Source: a bacterium (GTDB lineage Bacteria > Patescibacteria > ABY1 > JACQRZ01). From it: a DNA stretch of 64,000 nt. This document shows positions 8,247-16,805 of the stretch, in pieces (positions within the stretch are counted from its first letter, which is position 1; every line of letters begins with the position of its first letter). Below the pieces are notes generated by a model that saw only the letters and a program-made list of their open reading frames with translations, did not search any database and had not been told where the DNA came from. The position numbers and the translations under genes are program-made. The DNA is taken from assembly GCA_030688365.1 (NCBI GenBank), contig JAUYIE010000018.1, forward strand, positions 1 through 64,000, in the 5' to 3' direction.

Positions 8247-9665
8247 TTATGCAGTAAATCCTTCCATCTCTATTTCAATAAGGCGATGCAATTCAAGGGC
8301 GTATTCCATAGGTAAACGCTTTGCTATAGGATAGGCAAAACCGTTCACTAAAAGTGACGCCGATTCGTCTTGAGACAATCCGCGGCTCATGAGGTAAAAA
8401 AGTTGATCATCACGAATATTGCACACCGATGCCTCATGAGCAATACTGGCTGATTGCTCAGCAATGTCCATCGTCGGGTAGGTATCGGAACGGGATAAAG
8501 GATCCACCAAAAGTGCATCACACACAACACGGCTCTTTACATCTTTTGCTCCTTTGACCACTTTTACCAAACCACGATACGTAGATCGCCCGCCCTTCTT
8601 ACTAATAGAACGTGCCATGATTGTTGAACTCGTATTCGATGCCAAATGAATCGCCTTTGCACCTGCATCTTGATGTTGAGTCTCTCCTGCAAGCGCAAGG
8701 GAGTACATTTCACCCTTTGCACCAGGTTCTTTTAGCACCACTGATGGATATTTCATAGTTGCTTTAGATCCCAAATTACAATCTAACCAACACATTTCAC
8801 CATTACCATAAACCAATGCACGTTTCGTGACAAGATTGTAAACATTGTTTGACCAATTTTGTATCGTTGTATATTGCACTTTAGCGCCGCGTTTGACAAT
8901 CACCTCTACGACGGCGGAGTGAAGAGAATCAGTAGAATATGTCGGTGCTGTGCATCCTTCAATATAGTGTACGCTACTACCCTCATCTGCGATGATCAAC
9001 GTACGCTCAAACTGTCCCATTCGTTCAGCGTTTATACGAAAGTATGCTTGCAATGGTAATGCGACATGAACATTTTTTGGAATATAAATAAACGACCCGC
9101 CGGACCACACTGCAGAGTTTAGTGCGGAAAACTTATTATCCGCCATTGGCACCACCGTACCAAAATATTCTTTAAAAAGTTCAGGATGCTTCTGTAACGC
9201 TACATCTGTGGATTCAAAAATCACCCCTTGAGCTTTGAGGTTTTCATGCAACGAATGGTATACAACCTCTGATTCAAATTGTGCGCCAGTACCTGCCAAA
9301 AACGACCGTTCGGCCTGTGGAATGCCTAATTTTTCAAATGTGTCCTTGATTTCGGCGGGCACATCCTCCCATTTTTCCGTTCCCCCCTCTTTTGGCTCAA
9401 TATAATAATGAATACGGTCAAAATTCATGGAAGAAAGATCAGCTCCCCATGTCGGCATGCTTTTTGTATTGAAAATATCCAGTGCCTTTAGGCGAAAATC
9501 GAGCATCCATGACGGTTCATGCTTCCGATCTGAAATGTCTTGAACTACTTTGGTAGACAAACCCTCTCCTGATTCATATGCATTGTTGGTTGATGTACGG
9601 AAACCATATTCATATTCACTACGAATGGAGTTTGCTTTTTGTCGTGTAATATCAATCCGTCGCAT
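8247..9665 (-). CDS. sufB: Fe-S assembly scaffold SufB
   Basis: A 472-residue, full-length SufB, the scaffold of the SufBC2D complex. Typical stretches are SGGSFIYIPKNVHV, EGCTAPTYSTDSLHSAVVE, GSKATMKYPSVVL and HEASVCNIRDDQLFYLMSRG. C382 in VVCDALLV matches the cysteine implicated in cluster assembly in E. coli SufB. The gene is 2 nt from sufC upstream and 2 nt from sufD downstream, as expected for stoichiometric subunits. Confidence 0.97.
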   Translation of the reverse strand: MRRIDITRQKANSIRSEYEYGFRTSTNNAYESGEGLSTKVVQDISDRKHEPSWMLDFRLKALDIFNTKSMPTWGADLSSMNFDRIHYYIEPKEGGTEKWEDVPAEIKDTFEKLGIPQAERSFLAGTGAQFESEVVYHSLHENLKAQGVIFESTDVALQKHPELFKEYFGTVVPMADNKFSALNSAVWSGGSFIYIPKNVHVALPLQAYFRINAERMGQFERTLIIADEGSSVHYIEGCTAPTYSTDSLHSAVVEVIVKRGAKVQYTTIQNWSNNVYNLVTKRALVYGNGEMCWLDCNLGSKATMKYPSVVLKEPGAKGEMYSLALAGETQHQDAGAKAIHLASNTSSTIMARSISKKGGRSTYRGLVKVVKGAKDVKSRVVCDALLVDPLSRSDTYPTMDIAEQSASIAHEASVCNIRDDQLFYLMSRGLSQDESASLLVNGFAYPIAKRLPMEYALELHRLIEIEMEGFTA

Positions 9666-9667
9666 AT

Positions 9668-10423
9668 TTACAGTTCTAATGACTCGTATCCACTTGTAAG
9701 AATCTCTTTGATCAAATCTTTGTCACCTGATTTTATAATCTTACCTTTACTCATGATATGCACTGCTGTTGGTTCAAGTTTGTCAAGCAATGCTCCTTGG
9801 TGAGTTACCAAAAGGATACCGCATTGTGTTGTAGCGCGTAGTGTATTCAAAACATCTGCAATGATTGACAACGCATCAACATCCACACCTGAATCAATTT
9901 CATCAAGCATTGCAAACTGTGGCTGTAGTATCATCATTTGCAAGAGCTCTGATCGTTTTTTTTCTCCTCCTGAAAAACCTTCGTTAACACTGCGTCCAAT
10001 AAAACTGACAGGTAATCCCACTTCAGATATTGAAGTAGTCATTTGTTTGACAAAATCCGCAGGTCCAATCGGGACTGTAGATGGCTCACGCGCCTCTATT
10101 TGGCTATTTTTTGCTAATCTAGTGAAGTTTCCCAGCGTAACACCGGCAATATCAGGCGGATACTGAAATGCAAGAAATAGTCCCTTTCGTGCCCGCTCTT
10201 CGGTTGATACATTGGTGATATCATTGTCGTTCATTATCACCGAACCACTGGTGATTGTTGTAGAAGGATTTCCCATCGCTGCATTAAGTAGAGTACTTTT
10301 TCCTGAACCGTTTGGCCCCATCAAAATATGAAGCTCACCTGCGCCAATAGTCAAATCAATATTATCAACGACAGATGTTTTACCTGCAGATACTGATATT
10401 TTTTTTAGTTGCAATGCACTCAT
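9668..10423 (-). CDS. sufC: SufC ATPase of the SUF complex
   Basis: A 251-residue soluble ABC ATPase that powers the SufBCD scaffold. Walker A is GPNGSGKST (36-44), the signature is FSGGE (149-153), Walker B is FAMLDE (169-174) and the D-loop is SGVD (177-180), followed by the H-loop in LLVTHQ. There are no membrane segments, as expected for SufC. It sits between the Rrf2 regulator and sufB with 5-nt and 2-nt gaps. Confidence 0.97.
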   Translation of the reverse strand: MSALQLKKISVSAGKTSVVDNIDLTIGAGELHILMGPNGSGKSTLLNAAMGNPSTTITSGSVIMNDNDITNVSTEERARKGLFLAFQYPPDIAGVTLGNFTRLAKNSQIEAREPSTVPIGPADFVKQMTTSISEVGLPVSFIGRSVNEGFSGGEKKRSELLQMMILQPQFAMLDEIDSGVDVDALSIIADVLNTLRATTQCGILLVTHQGALLDKLEPTAVHIMSKGKIIKSGDKDLIKEILTSGYESLEL

Positions 10424-10428
10424 TGTCT

Positions 10429-10884
10429 TTAGGACTTATCAATAAAATGAGAAATAGTTTTTGTATGCAAAACATCTTTGATTTCATCATTAATTTTTTT
10501 CATTTTTTTGCGCATGGTACAGGTAGTAGCTCGCGGACAGACATGACCAACATCGCTCGTACAGTCAACAACTGACACCGCACCCTCTAGTGCCTCTATT
10601 ACTTCTTTTATAGAGATCTCATCAGCAGATTTAGTAAGTCTATATCCACCGGATTTACCGCGCACGGACGTTAAAAGTCCGGCCTGACGTAATTGACGCG
10701 CAACTTGTTGCAAAAATGAAAACGAAAGATGATGCTCGTCCGCTACCACCTGAAGAGATTGTGGTACCTGATTTCCTTGTGTAGCAATAGCAGACAACAA
10801 AAACATCCCATAATCCACTTTTTGGGTCAGGTGCAAAGTGCCACTGCGCTTTTCATTTGTCGTTAAACAAACATCATTTTTCAT
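10429..10884 (-). CDS. Rrf2-family Fe-S-sensing repressor of the suf operon
   Basis: A 151-residue Rrf2/IscR-type winged-helix protein and first gene of the suf operon. The winged helix spans about residues 18-85 (SFLQQVARQLRQAGLL and RGKSGGYRL). Three cysteines, C108, C116 and C122 (C-x7-C-x5-C), match the cluster-ligating loop of IscR/SufR-like sensors. The frame extends to a GTG at 10932, but that start overlaps the -10 box of the promoter, so ATG 10884 is chosen. Feedback control of its own operon in response to cluster supply is the expected role; the spacing between cysteines is not identical to that of IscR. Confidence 0.9.
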   Translation of the reverse strand: MKNDVCLTTNEKRSGTLHLTQKVDYGMFLLSAIATQGNQVPQSLQVVADEHHLSFSFLQQVARQLRQAGLLTSVRGKSGGYRLTKSADEISIKEVIEALEGAVSVVDCTSDVGHVCPRATTCTMRKKMKKINDEIKDVLHTKTISHFIDKS

Positions 10885-10922
10885 AATATTCACACTAAAA
10901 GGGTATAAATAAAGATAGGGGC

Positions 10923-10951
10923 ACTGTATCACAGACCCAGCAACACGTCAA
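10923..10951 (-). promoter_or_regulatory. Promoter of the suf operon
   Basis: TTGACG (10951-10946), a 17-nt spacer and TACAGT (10928-10923) lie 39 nt before the regulator start, giving an expected transcript start near 10916. The region up to the start codon is AT-rich and could hold the regulator's operator. The -35 box lies in the gap before the stop of the upstream alkD-like gene. Confidence 0.75.
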
Positions 10952-10957
10952 GGGTTT

Positions 10958-11668
10958 CTACTTTAAACCCATATAATGTATTTTTCTATCCGGGGGAAAC
11001 TTTTCTAGTGCATACCGTAACATCGTTCGTGGCATTGTCACAGCCCACTTATCAAGAAAAGATTCTTCAATGTTTTGACCACATCTATTGCCTATTTCTC
11101 GTAACATCCAACCCACTGCCTTTTGTATAAGATCATGCGCGTCGTCTTTCAAAATAGTTGCAATTTCTAACGCTAATTTTGATTCACCCTGCGCTATAAA
11201 ATGTGCACACGTAATCATCGCTACACGTCGCTCCCAGAAATTTTTTGACGTAGCAAGTTTGAGAAGAATATCAGTATTATTTTTTTTACAATACGGACCC
11301 AAAATCTTGTGAGCACTCAAATCTACTAAATCCCAATTGTTTACGTATTTCAATTTATTGAGATATAATTTTGCAATGTGTACTTTTTGAATGTCATCCA
11401 CTTTTTGGTATTGATATATGAGTATCAATAAGGCCAAAAATCTTTCTTCATGAATCGGTGACTGAAGTAAATCAACTGTCGCTTCCTTCCCAAGATCATA
11501 AAATACCTTAGCTACCTTTCGTGTGTTTGGCACCGTCACACCGATAAACATATCACCATCTCCATATTCACCTTTTCCTGTCTTAAAAAATCCAGCCAAA
11601 AATTTAGCTTTTTTTAAGTCGGCATATTTATGAAGCATTTTACGTGCTTCTGTGAGAGAATCATTCAT
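10958..11668 (-). CDS. AlkD-like DNA alkylation repair protein
   Basis: A 236-residue, all-helical HEAT-like repeat protein matching the DNA alkylation repair (AlkD/AlkC-like) family, whose glycosylases remove bulky or charged alkylated bases. Recognisable stretches are GVTVPNTRKVAK, HEERFLALLIL, NNWDLVDLSAHKILG, FWERRVAMI and KAVGWMLREIGNR. The tract with tryptophan and aspartate (NNWDLVD) is where AlkD carries its catalytic aspartate. Met at 11668 is preferred to the upstream Met at 11683 because it gives the usual N-terminus. It is followed by the suf promoter and is divergent from tmk. Confidence 0.85.
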   Translation of the reverse strand: MNDSLTEARKMLHKYADLKKAKFLAGFFKTGKGEYGDGDMFIGVTVPNTRKVAKVFYDLGKEATVDLLQSPIHEERFLALLILIYQYQKVDDIQKVHIAKLYLNKLKYVNNWDLVDLSAHKILGPYCKKNNTDILLKLATSKNFWERRVAMITCAHFIAQGESKLALEIATILKDDAHDLIQKAVGWMLREIGNRCGQNIEESFLDKWAVTMPRTMLRYALEKFPPDRKIHYMGLK

Positions 11669-11743
11669 ACAGGATATATCCACGAACTTGAGTACTCTAC
11701 CACAGCCGAATACATCACTACAAGGATATATGAGGACTTATTT

Positions 11744-11772
11744 TTGACACAATATTGCCAGAACGTTATCAT
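11744..11772 (+). promoter_or_regulatory. Promoter of the dTMP kinase gene
   Basis: TTGACA (11744-11749), a 17-nt spacer and TATCAT (11767-11772) give an expected start near 11779. That excludes all ATG codons upstream of 11779 in the long open frame. Confidence 0.75.
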
Positions 11773-11809
11773 GTCAGGAGAAATGGATGTGATATACAAA
11801 AAAGTATTT

Positions 11810-12499
11810 ATGAAAAAAAGTATATTTATAGTCATCGACGGGACAGATGGGTCAGGTAAAACGTTACAAGCGGAGTTGTTACGAGAAGCAATGGAAAAAA
11901 GAGGGTTACGTGTGCACATGGCGGATTTTCCACGGTATCATGAACCATCATCTTATTTTGTAAAAGAAATGTTGAACGGTGCTTACGGTCCTATAGAAAA
12001 TATCCATCCGGAAGTGGCTTCCATGTTTTATGCACTTGATCGTTTTGCGGCAAAGCCCGAACTTGAGGATGCTCTTGCTGAGGGAAAAATGGTTATTGCC
12101 AATCGATATATTTCAGCAAACATGGGACATCAAATGGGAAAAATAAAAGATCCACAGCAACGTGAGGATTTTATTAAGTGGCTATATGAGTTGGAATATG
12201 AAAGACATGGTATTCCACGACCTGATCGAGTATTGTTTCTCCATGTTCCTCCGGAAATCGGTTCAAATTTGGTAGATAAAAAAGTAGAAAATCGCGAGTA
12301 TCTTCAAGGAGGTGAAAAAAAGGATATTGCGGAGAAAAATCTTGCCCACCAAAAGTGTGCAGAAGAGGCCTTTCTCTATTGTTGTGAACATCTTGATGAT
12401 TGGACGCATATCAAATGTACGGAAAATTCACAAATACTCCCCAAAGAAACTATACATAACATGATTTTAAACGAGATCAATAAAGTCCTGTCTCAATAA
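11810..12499 (+). CDS. tmk: Thymidylate (dTMP) kinase
   Basis: A 229-residue kinase that converts dTMP to dTDP for DNA synthesis. The P-loop GTDGSGKT is at residues 11-18, the ADFPRYHEPSS segment matches the DRX-like substrate region, ANRYISANMGHQ is the conserved TMP-binding stretch, and the LID region VENREYLQGGEKKDI follows. The open frame extends to 11630, but the promoter start near 11779 leaves ATG 11783 or 11810; 11810 gives the family N-terminus. An AGGAG at 11776 sits too close to 11783 to decide the matter. It converges on dcd, another pyrimidine nucleotide gene. Confidence 0.9.
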   Translation: MKKSIFIVIDGTDGSGKTLQAELLREAMEKRGLRVHMADFPRYHEPSSYFVKEMLNGAYGPIENIHPEVASMFYALDRFAAKPELEDALAEGKMVIANRYISANMGHQMGKIKDPQQREDFIKWLYELEYERHGIPRPDRVLFLHVPPEIGSNLVDKKVENREYLQGGEKKDIAEKNLAHQKCAEEAFLYCCEHLDDWTHIKCTENSQILPKETIHNMILNEINKVLSQ

Positions 12500-12516
12500 A
12501 TCGTAGCGTACTATCT

Positions 12517-13092
12517 TTAAACTTCTCCTCCTTCAACAAAGTTTTTCCACATTTGACTGGCTCGTGGTTTCATATCTCCAATATACTTACTGCCAATTTC
12601 CGTAGAGTACGGTACATCACATGGTGATGAAATTTTTTCAAATGCCATCTGCGCGATTGGCATTTTGTAATACAAAAGCATTGGCATTGTAGAAGTGTTA
12701 TATAATTCCAACGTCATTTTGAGAGAATTGCCGGGATCCAAAAAACCTGCAGTGACGTGAATCAAAAGACCCATGCGTCCTATAGAACTTTTACCTTCTA
12801 GTCTGCCAACATATTCTTTTGAGACACCGGTGATCTCAAATACCATTCCCAACGCAAACTCACCCGGATGTAACACAAATGGCTGGTCATCCGCAATCTC
12901 TATATCTGTCATCATATCATCAAGTCTTTTTTTGGGATCAATGACATAATGTTTTTGTCTATCAAACATCAAAAAATGTCGATCCAGATGCAAATCAATA
13001 GAAGCCGGCTGTATATACTTTTGGTCAAACGGATCCACAATGATATCACCTGCATCCAATGCACTTCGTATGTCTCTATCCGAAAGGATCAT
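12517..13092 (-). CDS. dcd: dCTP deaminase
   Basis: A 191-residue trimeric dUTPase-fold enzyme that deaminates dCTP to dUTP on the way to dTTP. Diagnostic marks are the N-terminal MILSDRDI, QPASIDLHL, and the block GKSSIGRMGLLIHVTAGFLDPG (106-127 region) with the LEL glutamate after it. Met at 13092 is chosen over a start 11 codons upstream because it begins the family motif and avoids overlap with the helicase gene. It neighbours tmk convergently, and both feed the dTTP pool. Confidence 0.93.
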   Translation of the reverse strand: MILSDRDIRSALDAGDIIVDPFDQKYIQPASIDLHLDRHFLMFDRQKHYVIDPKKRLDDMMTDIEIADDQPFVLHPGEFALGMVFEITGVSKEYVGRLEGKSSIGRMGLLIHVTAGFLDPGNSLKMTLELYNTSTMPMLLYYKMPIAQMAFEKISSPCDVPYSTEIGSKYIGDMKPRASQMWKNFVEGGEV

Positions 13093-13111
13093 ATATGTAT
13101 GCTTTATCAAA

Positions 13112-14485
13112 TTATAACGTCCCAAGGCCTATTTGCTGCATAAAATGTACCACCCGTTGATCAATCCAGCAATAGGAGCCACGGATGGGCTTTCTTAACA
13201 CTAAACCATTCAATGATGTACACCGACTCAAGGCCACATATGTCTGCCCAGCAGAAAATGCACCCCGCTCCATATCAACAATCACGCGATGAAATGTTTT
13301 TCCCTGACTTTTGTGAATCGTGATAGCCCACGCCAGTTTCAAAGGATACTGTGTAAATGAAGCAACAGGCTCTGATATGATGTTTCCTGCCGATGTATCA
13401 TATGAAAATTTAAAAATATCCCAACGATGACGGGTTACATTGACGAGATGTCCGTTTTCAAGACGAACAATGATTTCAGTTTCAATTTCCCCATCACTCT
13501 CTTCTTCATCACCAAAAACTACATTTGTATTTGTGTTAGTGATATCTTCAATCACACCAATTGACCCATTGACCCACTGCCTATCCGGGTCATTATTGAG
13601 CATCATAATTTGCGCACCTTTTTTGACACGCAACACTGTATCAGTGGGCAAATCGCGATCTTCAATTGATCCCTTGATGGTGCCGTGCAGAGTATATTCA
13701 CGTCCGGGTCGTTTATCAAGTTCGGCTGTGTTGATTTGCGCCGCGTTTTTGTTTGTTGTCGTCAATGTGACATATCGCTCTTTTTGAGGCGGTTGGAAAT
13801 CATGATCTACGCGAGTATTTAACACGCTCAACATTTCTTGTCCGATGATGGTATCGCGTATTGCATTGAGAATAGAAATAAACTGCTCATCTTTTTGCCG
13901 ATAGATTGTCTCCAACGCGAATGCATCCATATCAAACACTGACGCAGAATTAAAAAGATTGTGGTCGTTGCTCCACCCCTTTGCCGAAAAAAAATACGGC
14001 GTTTCATAAAATCCCTCAAACATCTCCTTTTCATGTGTCGTCACGATAGGCGGTAGTTGATACAAATCACCAATCATGATCATCTGTACCCCGCCAAACG
14101 GCATATGTTTTGTTTTACCTTTGATCCGCATAAATGTATCCACACAATCCATCAAATCCGCCCGCACCATAGATATCTCATCAATCACTATCGCATCCAA
14201 ATTTTTGTAAATGTCGTCGTCATTTGATTGAGCGATTCTTTTTGCCTTGTTTACGGTGATATCGGGCTTGAATCCAAAAAATGAATGAATCGTCTGTCCC
14301 TTCACATTAATCGCCGCAACACCGGTTGGTGCCAGCACCACAATTTTTTTACGAGTATTATTGCGAAAATAATCCAGCAGTGTAGACTTTCCCGTCCCCG
14401 CACGGCCGGTTATAAAAATATTACGCGATGTGCTCTCCATTGCGTCAAGAGCTCGTTGAAATTGTTCAGTGAGGTCGATTGTCAT
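13112..14485 (-). CDS. PIF1-like superfamily 1 helicase
   Basis: A 457-residue AAA/RecD-like ATPase. Walker A GRAGTGKST is at 27-35, LAPTGVAAINVKGQTIHSFF is motif Ia of PIF1 helicases, AIVIDEISM is Walker B, and MIGDLYQLPPI is motif III. The C-terminal end has the UvrD_C_2-type WAITIHKSQGKTF and VALSRCTSLNGL motifs. PIF1-family enzymes unwind DNA 5'-3' and resolve G-quadruplexes or stalled forks. The start is the first ATG and 13 nt from the next gene upstream. The family is secure; the cellular substrate is unknown. Confidence 0.88.
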   Translation of the reverse strand: MTIDLTEQFQRALDAMESTSRNIFITGRAGTGKSTLLDYFRNNTRKKIVVLAPTGVAAINVKGQTIHSFFGFKPDITVNKAKRIAQSNDDDIYKNLDAIVIDEISMVRADLMDCVDTFMRIKGKTKHMPFGGVQMIMIGDLYQLPPIVTTHEKEMFEGFYETPYFFSAKGWSNDHNLFNSASVFDMDAFALETIYRQKDEQFISILNAIRDTIIGQEMLSVLNTRVDHDFQPPQKERYVTLTTTNKNAAQINTAELDKRPGREYTLHGTIKGSIEDRDLPTDTVLRVKKGAQIMMLNNDPDRQWVNGSIGVIEDITNTNTNVVFGDEEESDGEIETEIIVRLENGHLVNVTRHRWDIFKFSYDTSAGNIISEPVASFTQYPLKLAWAITIHKSQGKTFHRVIVDMERGAFSAGQTYVALSRCTSLNGLVLRKPIRGSYCWIDQRVVHFMQQIGLGTL

Positions 14486-14498
14486 TATTTTTTATTCA

Positions 14499-14777
14499 TC
14501 ACTGCTTCTTCAACAAATATTTTTTCATCCACCATCGTTTTATCGCCGGCAGTGATTGAGTTGAGAGATAAAAACCTACGACCGGCACCAATGCGCTCAA
14601 TAAATAATTTTTCACGCCAATCGTGTACAACACAACCGACGCAACGATATACGTAATAATGACAATAGTTCCAATTCGCACGCTACTTGTCTCCCACGCC
14701 TTATCCGCTTCAACGCGATCATTGCGTTCCTTGATGATACGTATCTCATTTTCCAGTTGTTGAATTTTTTCTTCCAT
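14499..14777 (-). CDS. Small coiled-coil plus two-helix membrane protein
   Basis: A 92-residue protein. Residues 1-28 form an acidic/basic helical, coiled-coil-like stretch (MEEKIQQLENEIRIIKERND), followed by two hydrophobic segments near 36-53 and 59-73 and a basic C-terminus (KRWWMKKYLLKKQ). No known family is recognised. It lies 13 nt before the helicase and 9 nt after the Nudix gene, so it is part of a co-directional run. Confidence 0.6.
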   Translation of the reverse strand: MEEKIQQLENEIRIIKERNDRVEADKAWETSSVRIGTIVIITYIVASVVLYTIGVKNYLLSALVPVVGFYLSTQSLPAIKRWWMKKYLLKKQ

Positions 14778-14786
14778 AATTATATA

Positions 14787-15218
14787 TTATTTCCCTTCTT
14801 GAAAATATGCCCCCAATGCATCAAAGTAATCACTCTTGTCATCCACTTGAACATAATCACCCTGATCTACCCATGAAAAATTATCATGTTCATCACTCAA
14901 TGTAACATCGCCTGAAATATATCTACATTTGAAACCAACAAGATACACAACCTTTGGATAATTTCTGTGGCCCTTCGAAAATTCATAATACCAGACAACA
15001 AATGGGCTACCCACTTCTATTTCTAACCCCGTCTCCTCTAAAACTTCTCTTTGAAGTGAGCGTTTTAAACTGTCAGGATCCCCTTCTTTCGCCTCACCTT
15101 CTTGTATCTTGCCACCAGGAAAATCCAACCCGTCGGTTGGATCATACAGCACAAGGACTTTCCCGTCTCGATCTATAAATGCTTTTTGACCTACACAAAA
15201 CAATGCATCGTCTTTCAT
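14787..15218 (-). CDS. Nudix hydrolase
   Basis: A 143-residue Nudix protein that would cleave a nucleoside diphosphate linked to another group. The Nudix box is visible as FPGGKIQEGE followed by REVLEETGLEI (57-67), with several extra residues (AKEGDPDSLKRSL) between the first glycine block and the REVLEE helix. Met at 15218 is chosen because the upstream part has no family similarity. It belongs to a run with the phosphotransferase-like and P-loop kinase genes. Substrate is not predictable. Confidence 0.85.
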   Translation of the reverse strand: MKDDALFCVGQKAFIDRDGKVLVLYDPTDGLDFPGGKIQEGEAKEGDPDSLKRSLQREVLEETGLEIEVGSPFVVWYYEFSKGHRNYPKVVYLVGFKCRYISGDVTLSDEHDNFSWVDQGDYVQVDDKSDYFDALGAYFQEGK

Positions 15219-15300
15219 ACTATTTATATAAAATCTATCGAATAAAATACCTCTACCAATACGCAATCAGTGTAAGCCTTTCTATCGTATTTGAAAAGGG

Positions 15301-16182
15301 TTAGCTTTGAGACATATTATCATCCATCTCTTTATTGAGCCTTTGTATAGCATCCGTCCACTTTTCTTTACTTTGTAAGTGATGAGCATGAAGCAGTAAG
15401 TCAAAGATATTTACATACCGATAAAACCATGCGCGTTGCCAAAACAGATCATTGCCTGCCTCGTTTGAATGTTCGCGCACAAACGCGCGCTCATCTTTTG
15501 ACAGTTCTCGAAGCAAATGATGAAACTCATATGCTGTGTCACCATAACTCATATCACTCCAGTCAATAATAGTCAGAATATCTGCCGTAGTATCATAATA
15601 AGCGTGTTCAAATGCTATGTCAGTGTGCAAAAGCGACATCTTCATACTTCTCTGATCATCTTCTTCTGGTAAGCTACCAAATAGCTCATCTACATACTCA
15701 CGCTGTTTTTGATTTAATTTGGTGAAAATTTGCTCTTGAATAGCTTTGTGACATTTGGTTGTCTCTTTGAGATAATCCCTATGATCCAGATCTATATCCG
15801 CACGAGGCTTGATAGAATGCAACTCGTTGATAAAGATACACAGTTTAGACAGTACACGCCCTCTTTGTTGTGGATCAATTATTTCATCAAATCGTCTACC
15901 TTTCACAAAAGGATATTCACTCACTACTAGCGATTTGAAAGTAATAATTTCAGGCATTAATATCTGGATTGATGGTAATTGTGATTGAATTTTTTTTAAA
16001 TTTTCTTGCTCTTTATAGATAGCATCCTGCGAGTCCTTATTTTTAGACACACGAAAAACAAACTCTCGATCCTTTTGAGTGTACACGACTCGATCCCAGC
16101 CTTCACTCAAATAGACAAGATCGTTTTCTAAAACAAATCTATCAATCAATTTTTGGTATTCCGTATCCATGTAATTCTTCAT
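15301..16182 (-). CDS. Aminoglycoside-phosphotransferase-like kinase, altered catalytic loop
   Basis: A 293-residue protein of the APH/choline kinase fold. The N-lobe has a Lys-less but recognisable strand pattern with KEQENLKKIQ; the catalytic loop reads LLHTDIAFEHAYYD and the metal site IIDWSDMSYGDTAYEF. In active APH enzymes the loop is HxDxxxxN; here the Asn is replaced by His, while the Asp is kept. It may be a small-molecule kinase with changed chemistry, or inactive. The gene overlaps the stop of the P-loop kinase by one base (TAATG), so translation is probably coupled. It is not evidence of antibiotic resistance. Confidence 0.78.
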   Translation of the reverse strand: MKNYMDTEYQKLIDRFVLENDLVYLSEGWDRVVYTQKDREFVFRVSKNKDSQDAIYKEQENLKKIQSQLPSIQILMPEIITFKSLVVSEYPFVKGRRFDEIIDPQQRGRVLSKLCIFINELHSIKPRADIDLDHRDYLKETTKCHKAIQEQIFTKLNQKQREYVDELFGSLPEEDDQRSMKMSLLHTDIAFEHAYYDTTADILTIIDWSDMSYGDTAYEFHHLLRELSKDERAFVREHSNEAGNDLFWQRAWFYRYVNIFDLLLHAHHLQSKEKWTDAIQRLNKEMDDNMSQS

Positions 16183-16688
16183 TAATTTGACATAACCCTA
16201 TCAGCAATTTCTGCTATTGATTGTGTCGCGTCAATCGGAAACACACCCTGATCAATCAATCGTTTCTCAAATCCTTCATACCAACTTAAAATGTGCTCCT
16301 GTTCCGACTTTTCCTTGCCAAAATCATTATCTATCCGCACATCGATTCGTTTTAGAAATACCTCTGGGGGACACTGTAGAAGATACACCGTATCAAACAA
16401 TTGAAAGTACTGTTTTTGATTTCCCGTCAAACCTAAAACCACCACTGTTTCTGCATTTCCTAGTAGATGTCGCAATTGTTCTTCATCAGCAATCCAATCA
16501 TGAGCCATAAGCCATTCTTTACCAATACCGTATTCGTAATCAGCTTTTTCTTTTGTTTCCTTGTTTCTCCAATGACAAAGCCCGGGCACTGAATCAACAT
16601 CATATGCAAGAATACCACGCTTGTTTAATTCACCCGCTAGGGTTGTTTTACCAACTCCCGACACGCCTGTGATATAAATCTTTGGCAT
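16182..16688 (-). CDS. Small P-loop kinase-like protein
   Basis: A 168-residue nucleotide-kinase-like protein. The P-loop GVSGVGKT is at residues 8-15 from Met 16688, and LAYDVDSVPG is the expected acidic strand after it. VVVLGLTGN and the arginine-rich FLKRIDVR (lid-like) follow. Specificity is unclear; similar AAA_17/AAA_18 proteins are annotated as shikimate- or adenylate-kinase-like. It starts 24 nt downstream of tRNA-Ser and is coupled to the APH-like gene. Confidence 0.75.
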   Translation of the reverse strand: MPKIYITGVSGVGKTTLAGELNKRGILAYDVDSVPGLCHWRNKETKEKADYEYGIGKEWLMAHDWIADEEQLRHLLGNAETVVVLGLTGNQKQYFQLFDTVYLLQCPPEVFLKRIDVRIDNDFGKEKSEQEHILSWYEGFEKRLIDQGVFPIDATQSIAEIADRVMSN

Positions 16689-16711
16689 AAAATCCTCTTT
16701 TAAAATCACTT

Positions 16712-16799
16712 TGGCGGAGGGCGAGAGATTCGAACTCTCGGTACCTTGCGGTACGCCACCTTTCCAAGATGGTGCACTAGACCGCTATGCGAGCCCTCC
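16712..16799 (-). tRNA. tRNA-Ser(GGA)
   Basis: A class II tRNA with acceptor GGAGGGC/GCCCTCC, anticodon stem CCATC/GGTGG (one mismatch-tolerant pair), loop TTGGAAA with anticodon GGA, a long variable arm (GGCGTACCGCAAGGTACC) and T-loop TTCGAAT. Discriminator G is followed by an encoded CCA (16714-16712), unlike the other two tRNAs in the window. Confidence 0.96.
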
Positions 16800-16805
16800 A
16801 ATCCT

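Noticed and set aside
10885..10932. GTG start extending the Rrf2 regulator by 16 codons
   Set aside because: The GTG overlaps the -10 box of the suf promoter, so it would not be transcribed.
11630..11809. 60-codon N-terminal extension of dTMP kinase
   Set aside because: The region contains the tmk promoter and alkD 5' end, and has no kinase similarity.
15301..16182. Antibiotic resistance aminoglycoside phosphotransferase
   Set aside because: Only fold-level similarity, with an altered catalytic loop; most such proteins act on other small molecules.
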